From contig NZ_CP053348.1 of assembly GCF_013394595.1 (NCBI RefSeq), forward strand, positions 930,001-994,000: 64,000 bases of DNA, in the 5' to 3' direction. Both the position numbers and the translations under genes were made by a program. Shown one piece after another: positions 33,831 to 43,835 of this stretch. The notes beneath the pieces are model-generated. The model saw only the letters and a program-made list of their open reading frames with translations, did not search any database and was not told where the DNA came from. The number at the start of each line of letters is the position of its first letter. Within the stretch, counting starts at the first letter, position 1. This stretch comes from Winogradskyella forsetii (GTDB lineage Bacteria; Bacteroidota; Bacteroidia; Flavobacteriales; Flavobacteriaceae).

Positions 33831-34385
33831 ATGAAATTTGTAGATCGTTTTTTAAGAGATTGGCGCATTAAAATGACCAAACCCTATGTAAGAGCCAATG
33901 ACTCTGTTCTGGATATTGGTTGCTTTGATGATACGTTATTTAAAAAACTTAAGTCCAAGCCAATTTCGAATAGTATTGGTATAGATCCATTATTGAAGCA
34001 ATCTATTCAAAATAAAAATCACATTTTACTACCAGGTAAATTTCCTCTCGATTTACCAAAAGATAAAACATTTGACACTATAACCATGCTTGCCGTTTTA
34101 GAGCATATTCCCAATGAAGAACAAGAACAACTTAGAGATAATTGTTACAATTATCTAAACACAAAAGGTCGAATTATTATTACCGTTCCTTCTCCATTTG
34201 TAGATCATATACTTTGGGTTTTGTCTAAATTAAGACTAATAGATGGTATGTCTTTAGAAGAACACTATGGTTTTAAGGTGGAAGATGTACCCTTGATTTT
34301 TAATTCAAAACAATTTAAACTTTTGAAGCATAAAAGATTTCAATTAGGACTGAATAACTTATTTGTTTTTGAAAAACTAGAATAA
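33831..34385 (+). CDS. SAM-dependent methyltransferase, class I
   Basis: The 184-residue protein has a SAM-binding motif I (SVLDIGCFDDTLFKKL) near residues 25-40, and motifs AVLEHIPNEEQEQLRDNCYN and LNTKGRIIITVPSPF. The fold is that of methyltransferase type 11. The hydrophobic C-terminal part (VDHILWVLSKLRLIDGM) suggests a membrane-proximal or lipid-linked glycan substrate. It is the first gene of the polysaccharide locus and converges with the glycosyltransferase at 34389, 3 bp away. Substrate is unknown. Confidence 0.78.
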   Translation: MKFVDRFLRDWRIKMTKPYVRANDSVLDIGCFDDTLFKKLKSKPISNSIGIDPLLKQSIQNKNHILLPGKFPLDLPKDKTFDTITMLAVLEHIPNEEQEQLRDNCYNYLNTKGRIIITVPSPFVDHILWVLSKLRLIDGMSLEEHYGFKVEDVPLIFNSKQFKLLKHKRFQLGLNNLFVFEKLE

Positions 34386-34388
34386 GGC

Positions 34389-35540
34389 TTATTTTTTAAG
34401 TCCTAAAACACTAAAAAATAAGCTGAATAATATCGTTTGAATACCAAGTTGTAAGGTTGTTATTGCAGGAATTATAATTCGTAACGTAGTGCTCGTATCT
34501 AATGGCCCAAAACGAGTGTTTTCCCAAGAAGCTAAACCCTTAAAGCTTAAATATACTCCAATTATTAAAAGTACAAAACCAAAGATTAAGCCTTTTTCAA
34601 GGTTGATAAATTTGAAAAGTTTGTTATAACGGTTGGATTTTGGAAGTAGCTCATTTTCAACAGCAAATATTTTTGTCAAGCCATAGAATATGATAAATTG
34701 AAATCCTACTAATAGAAACGCAGAAGTGTATAATAATGTATGTACATCTAATGTGAAGCTTTCAAACTCAATAGGATTTATGACAAGAATAAAGGACATC
34801 ACAAAACCGACTAAAGCTAAAAGAATTCCAGGGTAAAGAAACAACCAATTTGGTGCGTACAACATTAAAAAACGCAAATGTCTCCAACCATCACTCCAAG
34901 TTTTTAAATGTGGTGCTCTAGTTCTGCCATCTTTATGGAGTTTTGTTGGCACTTCCGCAATAGATAAATTATTCAGCTTCGATTTTACCACCATTTCCGA
35001 GGCAAACTCCATACCAGAGGTTTTTAAATTCATCGTTTTGTAGGCACTTTTAGAAAAGCCTCTCAGTCCACAATGAAAATCATTAATATTAATTTTAAAA
35101 AACAGACGCCCTACAAAAGATAACACAGGATTGCCTAAGTATTGGTGTAAAAATGGCATAGCATCTTTTTCAATTCCACCTTTAAAACGATTTCCCATTA
35201 CTAAATCCTTACCATTTCGCAATTCTACCAGATAGGGCAAAAGGTTAGAAAAATCGTAACTGTCGTCAGCATCTCCCATAATAATATAAGATCCGTTTGC
35301 TGCCTCAATTCCTGCCTTTAGCGCACTTCCATATCCTTTTTGTTCTGCATGGATTACAATTGCATTATGAGATTTAGCAATAGTTTTTGAGCCATCCGTA
35401 CTTCCGTTATCTGCAATAATAATCTCGCCCATAACATTATTCTTTTCAAGAAATGATTGCGCTTTATTTATGCAAATAGCAAGAGTTTCCGCTTCGTTTA
35501 AGCATGGCATTACAATGGAAAGTTCAGGTTTATTACTCAC
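34389..35540 (-). CDS. Family 2 glycosyltransferase with C-terminal membrane helices
   Basis: The 383-residue protein has an N-terminal GT-A domain (SIVMPCLNEAETLAICINKA; IIADNGSTDGS; YIIMGDADDSYDFSNL with the DxD metal site; HCGLRGFSKSAY) and four C-terminal membrane helices from about residue 230. This is the DPM1/GtrB-like layout that transfers a sugar from NDP-sugar to polyprenyl phosphate at the membrane. It overlaps the following 433-residue membrane protein gene by 8 bp, so the two probably act together: one loads the lipid, the other uses it. Confidence 0.85.
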   Translation of the reverse strand: MSNKPELSIVMPCLNEAETLAICINKAQSFLEKNNVMGEIIIADNGSTDGSKTIAKSHNAIVIHAEQKGYGSALKAGIEAANGSYIIMGDADDSYDFSNLLPYLVELRNGKDLVMGNRFKGGIEKDAMPFLHQYLGNPVLSFVGRLFFKININDFHCGLRGFSKSAYKTMNLKTSGMEFASEMVVKSKLNNLSIAEVPTKLHKDGRTRAPHLKTWSDGWRHLRFLMLYAPNWLFLYPGILLALVGFVMSFILVINPIEFESFTLDVHTLLYTSAFLLVGFQFIIFYGLTKIFAVENELLPKSNRYNKLFKFINLEKGLIFGFVLLIIGVYLSFKGLASWENTRFGPLDTSTTLRIIIPAITTLQLGIQTILFSLFFSVLGLKK

Positions 35541-36834
35541 GTTTTAAAAGTTTGAGTGTACTAATGAATAGCAAAAATAACAAAGCATAATTGTAAAACA
35601 GATAACGTTGTATAGAATGGCTTGCAAAGGCAATAAAAAGAGCATTCGATAAAATTAAAGATGATAATAGAAATAAAATGGCATAGTTCTTTTGATCGTA
35701 AAATGTGGTTTTAACTAAACTGAATAAGAACATAAACACTACAAAGAAAAGCAGAATTGGCGTGTAAAAACCATAAGTTATATTAGTATAATAAAGCTGA
35801 ATCCATTTATTGAAATTTGCCCTAATTAAAGTGAAAGTATATGTTTTACAGGCGGCTTCAGTTTCAAAAAATGGATAGGAAGCCACTTGGTTGGAACTCC
35901 ACTCTTTTGGACTTGGTTGGTTAAAATAATAGACTACGCCTTGTTCTCTAACAGTTTGATTACATATTTTTGATAGGTTCTCATGAAAGAATAAATAGTC
36001 TTCTTTTGGTGTTTGGTTGGGTTTTAAAAGTAAATCTTTCTTAATTAAAGTGTCGTAGGCACTTTTTAGAATTTCCCTGTAATCTTTTTGTTCTATAAGT
36101 GAATAATCCGTGGTGTTAGAAACATAGATTGGAGCTGTTGAAGCACTGGTATAACCTAAGGGAGTAGGTTTAAAAAAACCATCTTTTAATAGATGATAGC
36201 TGCGTTCCGTTAGACTTGCTATAAGCACAACACCGCACATAACGATAATTGTTGATATATGTTTTCTTTGAAAGATAAACTTTCTGTAAATTAAAAAATA
36301 GGCGCCTGCGAAAATTAAAGTGGAGATTATAAACTGACTTCTTGTAAACACCAAGCCAAGAAAGATAATGACATAATATTTAAGATGTTCTCGTTTATTA
36401 TTAAAAAGAATGTCTAAGCCAATAGCAATAAATAAAAGGTAAAAACCATAACCTAGCCCTTCAGAACATAAGTTATTTGCAATAAGCAATGGTGGGAAAA
36501 AAGGAAATAATAAAATCGCACTTAAAATAAGTCTTAGGAAGTAGTTCAAGTTAAATATCGAAGCTACTTTTTTATGAAAATAATGAACACAAAACAAACT
36601 AAATAGGGCATGGAACGCTACTACCGCAATGTCGAAATATGATCCAAAAACGAAACTAAAACTTTTTAAGAAAATGACATAGCCCAATTGACGGAATGGC
36701 ATTGCCCTTAAATAACCGTAGGTGTCGGGAGAATATATAGGATCATTAAAAATGCAAAATAGGAAAACACAGAAGTATACAATTAGAAAAAATGGACGGT
36801 CTTTATAAAAATATTTGATTTTATTAATTTTCAT
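35533..36834 (-). CDS. Multispanning membrane protein, GT-C-like
   Basis: The 433-residue protein has about nine to ten membrane helices (FFLIVYFCVFLFCIFN; FNLNYFLRLILSAILLFPFF; IIFLGLVFTRSQFI) and a large loop around residues 210-330 that includes DYSLIEQKDYREILKSAYDT. A near N-terminal SPDTYGYLRAMPFRQLGYVI resembles the acidic first loop of GT-C glycosyltransferases. It would use lipid-linked sugars on the outer face of the inner membrane. It is sandwiched in a three-gene minus-strand unit with a methyltransferase and a GT2. Confidence 0.6.
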   Translation of the reverse strand: MKINKIKYFYKDRPFFLIVYFCVFLFCIFNDPIYSPDTYGYLRAMPFRQLGYVIFLKSFSFVFGSYFDIAVVAFHALFSLFCVHYFHKKVASIFNLNYFLRLILSAILLFPFFPPLLIANNLCSEGLGYGFYLLFIAIGLDILFNNKREHLKYYVIIFLGLVFTRSQFIISTLIFAGAYFLIYRKFIFQRKHISTIIVMCGVVLIASLTERSYHLLKDGFFKPTPLGYTSASTAPIYVSNTTDYSLIEQKDYREILKSAYDTLIKKDLLLKPNQTPKEDYLFFHENLSKICNQTVREQGVVYYFNQPSPKEWSSNQVASYPFFETEAACKTYTFTLIRANFNKWIQLYYTNITYGFYTPILLFFVVFMFLFSLVKTTFYDQKNYAILFLLSSLILSNALFIAFASHSIQRYLFYNYALLFLLFISTLKLLKRE

Positions 36835-36845
36835 TTTTGTTGAAA

Positions 36846-37469
36846 CTAATATGCGGTGTTTTTACAATCCATAATAATAGAGGTATAGGGAATAAAAAAA
36901 TAGGATTCATCAATGGTCGAATCTATATTGTTGAAGTGGATTTTTGCAAGACGTTCATACTCAAGTTGTGTTCTTACAAATTGACCTCTATCTTTTCTTA
37001 AGAAGTAAGCGGAAATTTTGTTTTGATTTGGAACATAACAACCGTCAAACGACACAAAACGGCCATTTGGTTTTAAGGCTTTTACTGCAATTTTAAACAA
37101 ATTGAAACATTGCTCATCCGTTAAATGATGCAAGACTCCAGCAGAAATAACAATGTCAAAAGTGTGAGTCTCAATTAAATCTAAGTCGTCCACTCCAGCA
37201 CACTTAAATGTACCTTTGTTTCCATATTTTTTTTTTGCCTGTTCAATGTAATTGTGATCTAAGTCAATTCCTGTATAGTCAACATTAGGTAAAAACTCTA
37301 ATATATCTCCAGGGCCACAACCAATATCCAATATTTTTTGACCAGGTTTTATGTTCACGTTATTTTCAACAAAAAGTTTACGAGCTCTGTAACCACCTAC
37401 AATTTTTTGATAGGAGGTATAAATTACAGGATGACTGAGAATTTTTCTGGGATCGAGATTCAATGGCAC
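36846..37469 (-). CDS. SAM-dependent methyltransferase, class I
   Basis: The 207-residue protein has motif I ILDIGCGPGDILEFLPNVDY, acidic motif II (TGIDLDHNYIEQAKKKYG), and VISAGVLHHLTDEQCFNLFK followed by LKPNGRFVSFDGCYVPN. It is the first gene of a minus-strand unit of three in the polysaccharide locus, so the target is probably a sugar or the glycan chain end. The acceptor cannot be read from sequence. Confidence 0.85.
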   Translation of the reverse strand: MPLNLDPRKILSHPVIYTSYQKIVGGYRARKLFVENNVNIKPGQKILDIGCGPGDILEFLPNVDYTGIDLDHNYIEQAKKKYGNKGTFKCAGVDDLDLIETHTFDIVISAGVLHHLTDEQCFNLFKIAVKALKPNGRFVSFDGCYVPNQNKISAYFLRKDRGQFVRTQLEYERLAKIHFNNIDSTIDESYFFIPYTSIIMDCKNTAY

Positions 37470-37574
37470 TTTTAAAATCTGTTTTATTGCCGCTAAATTA
37501 ATGGAATAACAATTAAATAAGATGTTATATTTGATTTTTACTCAAAATCGTTTTAACTAAATAGGCTTAACTTA

Positions 37575-39338
37575 ATGAAGCTTGAATTACAAATTCAGAA
37601 GAATCTATTCAAAATTACATTAATAATTATCGTGCTTTTACAATTATTAGTGGCTTTTCAAGGATTTGATGTCTGCGACGATGGTTTCGTTTTAACGTTT
37701 TATCAGCAAATTTTCTCAAATCCTGAAAGTGTAGAGTATAATTTCTTGTATTGGTTTTCGGGTTTTGTAGGAGGTTTATGGTATCTGCTGTATGAAGATG
37801 GTGGCATTTTATGGTTTAGGCTGCTTGGAATTATTGTAAACACTCTAGCTTTTTATCTGTCATACAAATTATTAAAATCATATATAAAACAAGAATTTTT
37901 ACTCCTTGCATTGGTCATGGTTTTATTTGTGAACGATTATGGGTTTTTGACCTATTACCATAATCATTTGACCGCACTTATGTCGGTTATAATTATATAT
38001 GTGTTAAATAAGGCTGTCATAAAAAACAGTATGCTTTTATACATATTGTCTGGGATTATATTAAGTATAAATGTTTTTACCCGGATTCCGAACTTAGTGC
38101 TTTTCTCATTGGTCTTAGTTGTGCCATATGCATATTATTTACGAAAAGAATCGATTTTGAAATCTATTAAGCCGTTTTTATTTGTTGGGTTTGGATCTAT
38201 TATTGGCTTTTTGATGGTGTATGTAACTTTAAGCTTGCTTGGGCAGTTGGAAATAATGAAGAATGCCCTCTTTACGATAAATGACCTAGGGAATACTGAG
38301 GACAGTTCACATAATTTTAAATCGGTATTTATGGCACCTTACTATAATTATAGAAGTATTGCTGTTGAAACGGTCAAACTTGCTGCCATTGTTATGGGAC
38401 TTTATGTCTTAAGACGATTTATTCCCAATAAGAAAATCATCAATGTTTTTATTTTTGTTTTTTCAATCGTCTTATTTGTCTTTTGGTTTAATACAGGAAA
38501 CATTTATCCAATATATAGCCTTTGTTTAATAGGTGCTGTCACAATTCTTTTTATAAAAAAGGTTAGTAATGAAGTAAAAGTAATTAGCTTTTTATCTTTT
38601 TTCACATTGATTACTATTTCCTTAGGAACAGGAGGTGGTATAAAAAATAGTGGTTATATGGGAATCTGGATTGGTTTGCCTTTATTTTTCTATTTGATAG
38701 ATAATTTGTACGTAATGGATATGCATTCAAAATATCTTAAAATTAATCCAAGCTCAAGTATACCAAAGAAATCACTTCATTTATTTATGTATGCAATTAT
38801 TGTGGCTTTTATATTGCTTAAAACCTATAATATTTCCCAACAGGCCTATTTTGATATGGGAAGTAGATTCGAAAAACACTATACCATTAATAGCTCTTTG
38901 GCCGAGGGCATATACACCACGGAGCGACGCGCCAAAATTATCAATGATTTACTGGTGAATTTGAATCAATTTGTAGAACCAAATGATTATTTAATGGTCT
39001 ATGATAAAATTCCAATGGTTCATTTTTTATCGGAAACCAAACCTTACATGTATAATCCTTGGGTTTGGATTTACGATTATAATTCTTTTGAAAAAAAGTT
39101 GCATAAAGCGGAATCTGAAATCCCTGTGTTGCCAATCGTTGTGCAACAAAAATTTGAAACTATTTATAGTTTTTCTGAGCCAATACCAGACTATATGTCA
39201 ACTCAAAAAGAGAACACTGATTTTCATAGTAATGAGCGAAATGCCATCATGATTGCATTTTTAAATCGAAATAACTATGAAATTGTTTGGAGTAACCCTT
39301 ATTTTAATATTTATCGATCTAAGAATAAGTCGAGATGA
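37575..39338 (+). CDS. Large multispanning membrane protein, GT-C-like
   Basis: The 587-residue protein has about 11 membrane helices in its first 430 residues and a soluble C-terminal domain (YTTERRAKIINDLLVNLNQF; PMVHFLSETKPYMYNPWVWI). The early FQGFDVCDDGFVLTFYQQIF loop carries the paired acidic residues seen in GT-C enzymes. It is followed 34 bp later by a GT2 of the DPM1 type, again a loader-plus-GT-C pairing. A function in transferring a lipid-linked sugar is inferred. Confidence 0.58.
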   Translation: MKLELQIQKNLFKITLIIIVLLQLLVAFQGFDVCDDGFVLTFYQQIFSNPESVEYNFLYWFSGFVGGLWYLLYEDGGILWFRLLGIIVNTLAFYLSYKLLKSYIKQEFLLLALVMVLFVNDYGFLTYYHNHLTALMSVIIIYVLNKAVIKNSMLLYILSGIILSINVFTRIPNLVLFSLVLVVPYAYYLRKESILKSIKPFLFVGFGSIIGFLMVYVTLSLLGQLEIMKNALFTINDLGNTEDSSHNFKSVFMAPYYNYRSIAVETVKLAAIVMGLYVLRRFIPNKKIINVFIFVFSIVLFVFWFNTGNIYPIYSLCLIGAVTILFIKKVSNEVKVISFLSFFTLITISLGTGGGIKNSGYMGIWIGLPLFFYLIDNLYVMDMHSKYLKINPSSSIPKKSLHLFMYAIIVAFILLKTYNISQQAYFDMGSRFEKHYTINSSLAEGIYTTERRAKIINDLLVNLNQFVEPNDYLMVYDKIPMVHFLSETKPYMYNPWVWIYDYNSFEKKLHKAESEIPVLPIVVQQKFETIYSFSEPIPDYMSTQKENTDFHSNERNAIMIAFLNRNNYEIVWSNPYFNIYRSKNKSR

Positions 39339-39372
39339 GTTTACTATATTAGTTGCGTATTAAGATACGATT

Positions 39373-40326
39373 ATGCAAGACAATGACATTTCCATTATAA
39401 TTCCTGTTTACAATGAATCTGAAAATATACAGACGCTATATGGAAGGATTAAGCAAACACTTTCTACAATTAAATTAAGTTACGAGATACTATTTATCAA
39501 CGATGGAAGTACAGATGACTCTCTGACTCAGATAGAAACAATTGCCCAAGGCGATAGTGATGTTTATTATATCGATTTTAGTAGAAATTTTGGACATCAA
39601 GTAGCGGTTTCCGCAGGATTGGAGCATAGCAATGCAAGCTGCACCGTAATTATTGATGCAGACCTTCAAGATCCACCAGAATTAATTGCTGATTTATATG
39701 CCAAATATAAAGAGGGATTTGACGTGGTTTATGCAAAGCGACAAAAGCGAAAAGGTGAATCATTTTTGAAAAAATTAACGGCTAAATTGTACTATAGGCT
39801 TTTGAAAAAGATAGTAACTTTTGATATTCCTTTAGACGCTGGAGACTTTAGATTGGTGTCTAAAAAAGTGGTAGAGGCTATTATTAGAATGCCAGAGCAG
39901 AATAAATTTTTACGTGGTCAAATTGCTTGGTTAGGATTTAAACAGGCTTATGTTTTGTATGACAGGGCTTCTAGAAAACATGGTAAATCTGGGTATACCT
40001 ATGGTAAAATGTTTCGTTTAGCCTTCGATGGTATTACCGGTTTTTCAGATAAACCCTTACTTTTTGTAAGCCGTTTGGGATTCATTATTTCTATCTTTTC
40101 ATTCTTGCTGATCATTTTTGCCATATTTTCCCATTATATATTAGAACAAACCATCACAGGTTGGACTTCTTTAATCATCAGTGCCGCATTTATTGGAGGT
40201 ATTCAACTTTTATCGATAGGCGTAATTGGCGAATATATTAGTAGAATTAATGTCAATGTAAAAGACAGACCGCTTTATATTGTGGATTCTACAAACATTG
40301 ATCCAACTGTAAAAAAGGAAAAATAA
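39373..40326 (+). CDS. Family 2 glycosyltransferase, GtrB/ArnC type
   Basis: The 317-residue protein has a GT-A domain (ISIIIPVYNESENIQTLYGR; LFINDGSTDDS; VIIDADLQDPPELIADLYAK with DAD; FDIPLDAGDFRLVSKKVV; FLRGQIAWLGF) and two C-terminal membrane helices (FIISIFSFLLIIFAIFSHYI; ISAAFIGGIQLLSIGVIGEY), ending YISRINVNVKDRPLYIV. It should make a polyprenyl-phosphate sugar. It is close behind the GT-C-like gene and probably feeds it. Confidence 0.9.
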   Translation: MQDNDISIIIPVYNESENIQTLYGRIKQTLSTIKLSYEILFINDGSTDDSLTQIETIAQGDSDVYYIDFSRNFGHQVAVSAGLEHSNASCTVIIDADLQDPPELIADLYAKYKEGFDVVYAKRQKRKGESFLKKLTAKLYYRLLKKIVTFDIPLDAGDFRLVSKKVVEAIIRMPEQNKFLRGQIAWLGFKQAYVLYDRASRKHGKSGYTYGKMFRLAFDGITGFSDKPLLFVSRLGFIISIFSFLLIIFAIFSHYILEQTITGWTSLIISAAFIGGIQLLSIGVIGEYISRINVNVKDRPLYIVDSTNIDPTVKKEK

Positions 40327-40394
40327 CTCAATTTTATTTTTTAATCATTTTGAATTCATTGGGCTTAATAGATAATTAGAATTATTTTTGATTG

Positions 40395-41372
40395 ATGGCA
40401 GATTACAAAGTCACTTTATATAAATCTTCAGAAAAAGAAACCTGGAACAGTTTTGCCCTAAAAAGCAATCAAGATACGTTTTTGTTCCAGCGGGATTTTA
40501 TGGATTATCACAGCCATACCTTTCGTGATTTTTCATTGATGGTCTATAAAAAAGATAAACTAATGGCGATGTTGCCTGCTAATTTGGTTGAGGACGCTGT
40601 CTATTCCCATCAAGGGTTAACTTATGGCAGTCTCATTTATTCCAAAGAATTAAAAACAACCGATTTTATTCGAGTGTTTCGGGCTGTATTGGAATTTTTA
40701 AACAGTAGTGAGATTAACAGTTTAACCTTAAAAGAACTTCCCACCATATATCTGCACAATCAGTCTAATAATCCACTGGCTTATGTTTTATTCAAAACGA
40801 AGGCTGAATTGTTGCGAACTGATTTGCATTCAGTCGTAAATACAAAATTTAAATCCTATTCTAACAGTAGAAAAGAAGGCGTAAAAAGAGCTAATAAATC
40901 AGATTTAAAAGTTGAAGAATCTAATGTTTTTGAATCATTTTGGAATCAAATCCTTATCCCAAATTTAGAAACAAAGCACAACGTGAAACCCGTTCACAGT
41001 TTGGAAGAAATGACACTCTTAAAATCTAGGTTTCCAAATAACATCAAACAGTTTAATGTGCTTCATAAAGAAAAACTTGTGGCAGGAGTAACCATTTTTG
41101 AAACTGAAAACGTAGCACATTGCCAATATATTTCGGGCAATGAAGATAACAACGAATTGGGAAGTTTGGATTTTTTGCACCATCATCTTATAGAAAATGT
41201 ATATAAGGATAAACCGTATTTTGATTTTGGAACGTCCAATATCAATTCAGGTGAACAGATCAACAAAGGCTTGCTTTTTTGGAAAGAGGGATTTGGAGCA
41301 CGATCAATTCCACAAGGATTTTATAAAATGGAAACAGAAAATTATAAATTCTTAGACGCTATTTTAGTATGA
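40395..41372 (+). CDS. FemAB/GNAT-like acyl or aminoacyl transferase
   Basis: The 325-residue protein has a doubled-GNAT/FemAB-like fold: NTFLFQRDFMDYH-type opening (SNQDTFLFQRDFMDYHSHTF), KSYSNSRKEGVKRANKSD, then GVTIFETENVAHCQYISGNE and FDFGTSNINSGEQINKGLLF, WKEGFGARS. The last is typical of FemAB relatives in polysaccharide loci. The gene overlaps the FdtB-type aminotransferase by 4 bp, suggesting it acylates the amino group that enzyme creates. I use the ATG after a TTG one codon upstream. Confidence 0.72.
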   Translation: MADYKVTLYKSSEKETWNSFALKSNQDTFLFQRDFMDYHSHTFRDFSLMVYKKDKLMAMLPANLVEDAVYSHQGLTYGSLIYSKELKTTDFIRVFRAVLEFLNSSEINSLTLKELPTIYLHNQSNNPLAYVLFKTKAELLRTDLHSVVNTKFKSYSNSRKEGVKRANKSDLKVEESNVFESFWNQILIPNLETKHNVKPVHSLEEMTLLKSRFPNNIKQFNVLHKEKLVAGVTIFETENVAHCQYISGNEDNNELGSLDFLHHHLIENVYKDKPYFDFGTSNINSGEQINKGLLFWKEGFGARSIPQGFYKMETENYKFLDAILV

Positions 41373-42514
41373 TTAAATTCCTAGATCTACATAAAATCAA
41401 TAATCGTTTTCGTGACGCGTTTCAAACAGCGTTCAGTAAATCTTTGGACGATGCCCATTTTATTCTAGGGAAGAATGTTACCAAATTTGAAAATGATTTT
41501 GCAGCCTATTGTGGAACCAAATATTGTGTAGGTACTGCCAACGGATTAGATGCACTCACCTTAATATTAAAAGGTTATATCCATTTAGGGAAATTAGAGA
41601 AAGGAGATAAGGTCGTTGTTCCTGCAAATACGTTTATTGCTACCATATTATCTATTTTACATGCGGAATTAGTTCCTGTTTTAGTAGAGCCCAACACTGA
41701 AACTTATAATATCTCTACCGATATTGATAAAGCCATATTGGTTGAGGCCAAGGCGATTATTATGGTGCATTTATATGGTCAGTTGGCAGACGTTGAAAGT
41801 TTTAATACAATAGCAAAAGATTATAATTGCCTTTTAATTGAAGATGCGGCCCAAGCGCATGGTGCGGTTACAAATTCCAAAACTAAAACTCCAATTTCCG
41901 ATATTAATGGAAACAACTATCCAATAGCCAATAAAGCAGGAAGCCTTTCTCATGCGGCAGCCTTTAGTTTCTATCCGAGCAAAAACCTCGGCGCCCTAGG
42001 CGATGGAGGTGCTGTGACGACAAATGATTCAGAATTAGTTGACGTCTTAAGGCTATTACGTAACTATGGAAGTGAAGCAAAGTACACTAATAAAATAATT
42101 GGTTTCAACAGTCGTTTAGATGATATGCAAGCGGCTTTTTTGGGTATTAAATTAAAATCCCTGGACAAAGACAACCAAAGACGACGGGAAATTGCAAAAG
42201 CGTATTTAAACGGTATTCACAATTCAAAATTAAAATTACCATATTATAATGGTTCTGAAAATCATGTGTTCTATGCTTTTGTGATTGAGGTTGCCGATAG
42301 AGACCATTTTATCAATTTTTTGGATCATAATAAAATAGAATGGTTAATCCATTATCCAATTCCACCACATCAGCAAAGAGCCTTACAATCATTTTCGCAC
42401 TTTAATTTTGCACTTACTGAAAAGATTCATAAAAGAATTATAAGTTTGCCTATGAGTCCTGTGTTGACAGACAATGAGATTCAAACGGTCATAGACGTTT
42501 TAAATACCTACTAG
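41369..42514 (+). CDS. fdtB: PLP sugar aminotransferase, DegT/DnrJ family (FdtB type)
   Basis: The 381-residue enzyme transfers an amino group to a nucleotide-linked keto sugar. Features: GTANGLDALTLILKGYIHLG, VVVPANTFIATILSILHAEL, LIEDAAQAHGAV, and FSFYPSKNLGALGDGGAVTT with the PLP Lys at 205. The insertion in HGAVTNSKTKTPISDINGNN and the length fit FdtB/QdtB enzymes making dTDP-3-amino-3,6-dideoxyhexose. An FdtA-like isomerase lies 6 kb downstream. The symbol is given by similarity; C3 or C4 specificity is not proved. Confidence 0.78.
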   Translation: MIKFLDLHKINNRFRDAFQTAFSKSLDDAHFILGKNVTKFENDFAAYCGTKYCVGTANGLDALTLILKGYIHLGKLEKGDKVVVPANTFIATILSILHAELVPVLVEPNTETYNISTDIDKAILVEAKAIIMVHLYGQLADVESFNTIAKDYNCLLIEDAAQAHGAVTNSKTKTPISDINGNNYPIANKAGSLSHAAAFSFYPSKNLGALGDGGAVTTNDSELVDVLRLLRNYGSEAKYTNKIIGFNSRLDDMQAAFLGIKLKSLDKDNQRRREIAKAYLNGIHNSKLKLPYYNGSENHVFYAFVIEVADRDHFINFLDHNKIEWLIHYPIPPHQQRALQSFSHFNFALTEKIHKRIISLPMSPVLTDNEIQTVIDVLNTY

Positions 42515-43825
42515 TTGAAAAAGTTTTTTACTTATATAAATACCGAAGTTTTAGTAAAAGCGGCAAGTCTAAACGTGGCTAATATTAGTCTTAGAATTGT
42601 GGCCGGAATTCTGGTTTCTAAATTTATTGCTATTTACATTGGGCCACAGGGTATGGCACTTATTGGGAATTTGAGGAATTTTTTAAGTGCGGTTCAGTCT
42701 TTGGCTATTTCTGGACTTTACAAGGGTGTCGTTAAAGTTATAAGCCAGGTTAAGAACGATGTAGTTGAGCTTACTAAAACATTATCTACAGTTTTTTATT
42801 CCGGATTTTTCTCTTCTATATGTTTATCGTTCTTATGTTACTATAATGCAGAGTGGATTAACAATGTATTGTTTTCACCAAATTACGATTACATCTATAT
42901 TATAGAGACACTTGCAATTGTATTGCCGTTCTATGCGCTGAATATGTTCGTCTTTTCCATTTTGAATGGATTTTCTAAACACAAATATTTACTACTAATT
43001 AACATTCTTGGTCAGATATTAGGGCTTTTAGTGACTTTACTGCTTATATATGATGAAAATATTGATGGTGCATTGCTCGCCATTGTGTTGACACCAGCGC
43101 TTAATTTGCTCATAACCATAGTTGGTATTGCTTTTAGAAGAAGTTTGGTCTCCTCAATTAAGATTACACAAGTCAGTTTTTCGATATTGAATAAATTGGG
43201 CCCTTACATGATAATGGCGTTGGTAAGCACTATTGCCATCCCAATAGTAATGATCATTATTAGAAATTATCTCATTGATGAAATAGGTATAAAAGCGGCA
43301 GGCTATTGGACTGCTATGACGCGGGTTTCAGATTATTATCTCATGTTTTTTAATTCCATGATGGCACTTTATATTTTACCTCGGTATTCTCAAATCAATT
43401 CCAAACGAGAATTTAGAAAAGAAGTTTTTAGTTTCTACAAAGCTATTATGCCTGTATTTTTAGTATTATTACTAATTGTTTATTTAAGTCGATCTGTGTT
43501 GATAAATATCTTATTTACAGAAGATTTTAGACCTGTTGAAGATTTATTTGGCTATCAGATTTTAGGAGATATTGCGCGCGTACTCTCATTAGTTATTGCC
43601 TATCAATTTTTAGCAAAAAAAATGTTTACCCATTTTATCATTTTGGAAATATTCTTATTCGTCATCATGTATGTATCCAGTATTTATCTTATTGATGATT
43701 TTGGAGTGAAAGGTGCTGTTATGGGGCATTGTTTGAGCTATTTTATGTATTTCGGAATTATAGTCCTGCTATTTAGTAGTTCCTTATTTGGTGTATTGGA
43801 CGACAAAGGTGTAGACAAATATTAA
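42515..43825 (+). CDS. O-antigen flippase (Wzx-like), copy 1
   Basis: The 436-residue protein has about 12 membrane helices of the polysaccharide transporter family. Recognisable parts are KAASLNVANISLRIVAGILV, GPQGMALIGNLRNFLSAVQS, AAGYWTAMTRVSDYYLMFFN, and YQILGDIARVLSLVIAYQFL. It moves undecaprenyl-linked repeat units across the inner membrane. It starts with TTG directly after the stop of the aminotransferase gene. Copy 2, a paralogue, begins 10 bp downstream. Confidence 0.88.
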   Translation: MKKFFTYINTEVLVKAASLNVANISLRIVAGILVSKFIAIYIGPQGMALIGNLRNFLSAVQSLAISGLYKGVVKVISQVKNDVVELTKTLSTVFYSGFFSSICLSFLCYYNAEWINNVLFSPNYDYIYIIETLAIVLPFYALNMFVFSILNGFSKHKYLLLINILGQILGLLVTLLLIYDENIDGALLAIVLTPALNLLITIVGIAFRRSLVSSIKITQVSFSILNKLGPYMIMALVSTIAIPIVMIIIRNYLIDEIGIKAAGYWTAMTRVSDYYLMFFNSMMALYILPRYSQINSKREFRKEVFSFYKAIMPVFLVLLLIVYLSRSVLINILFTEDFRPVEDLFGYQILGDIARVLSLVIAYQFLAKKMFTHFIILEIFLFVIMYVSSIYLIDDFGVKGAVMGHCLSYFMYFGIIVLLFSSSLFGVLDDKGVDKY

Positions 43826-43835
43826 AAACAGAAAT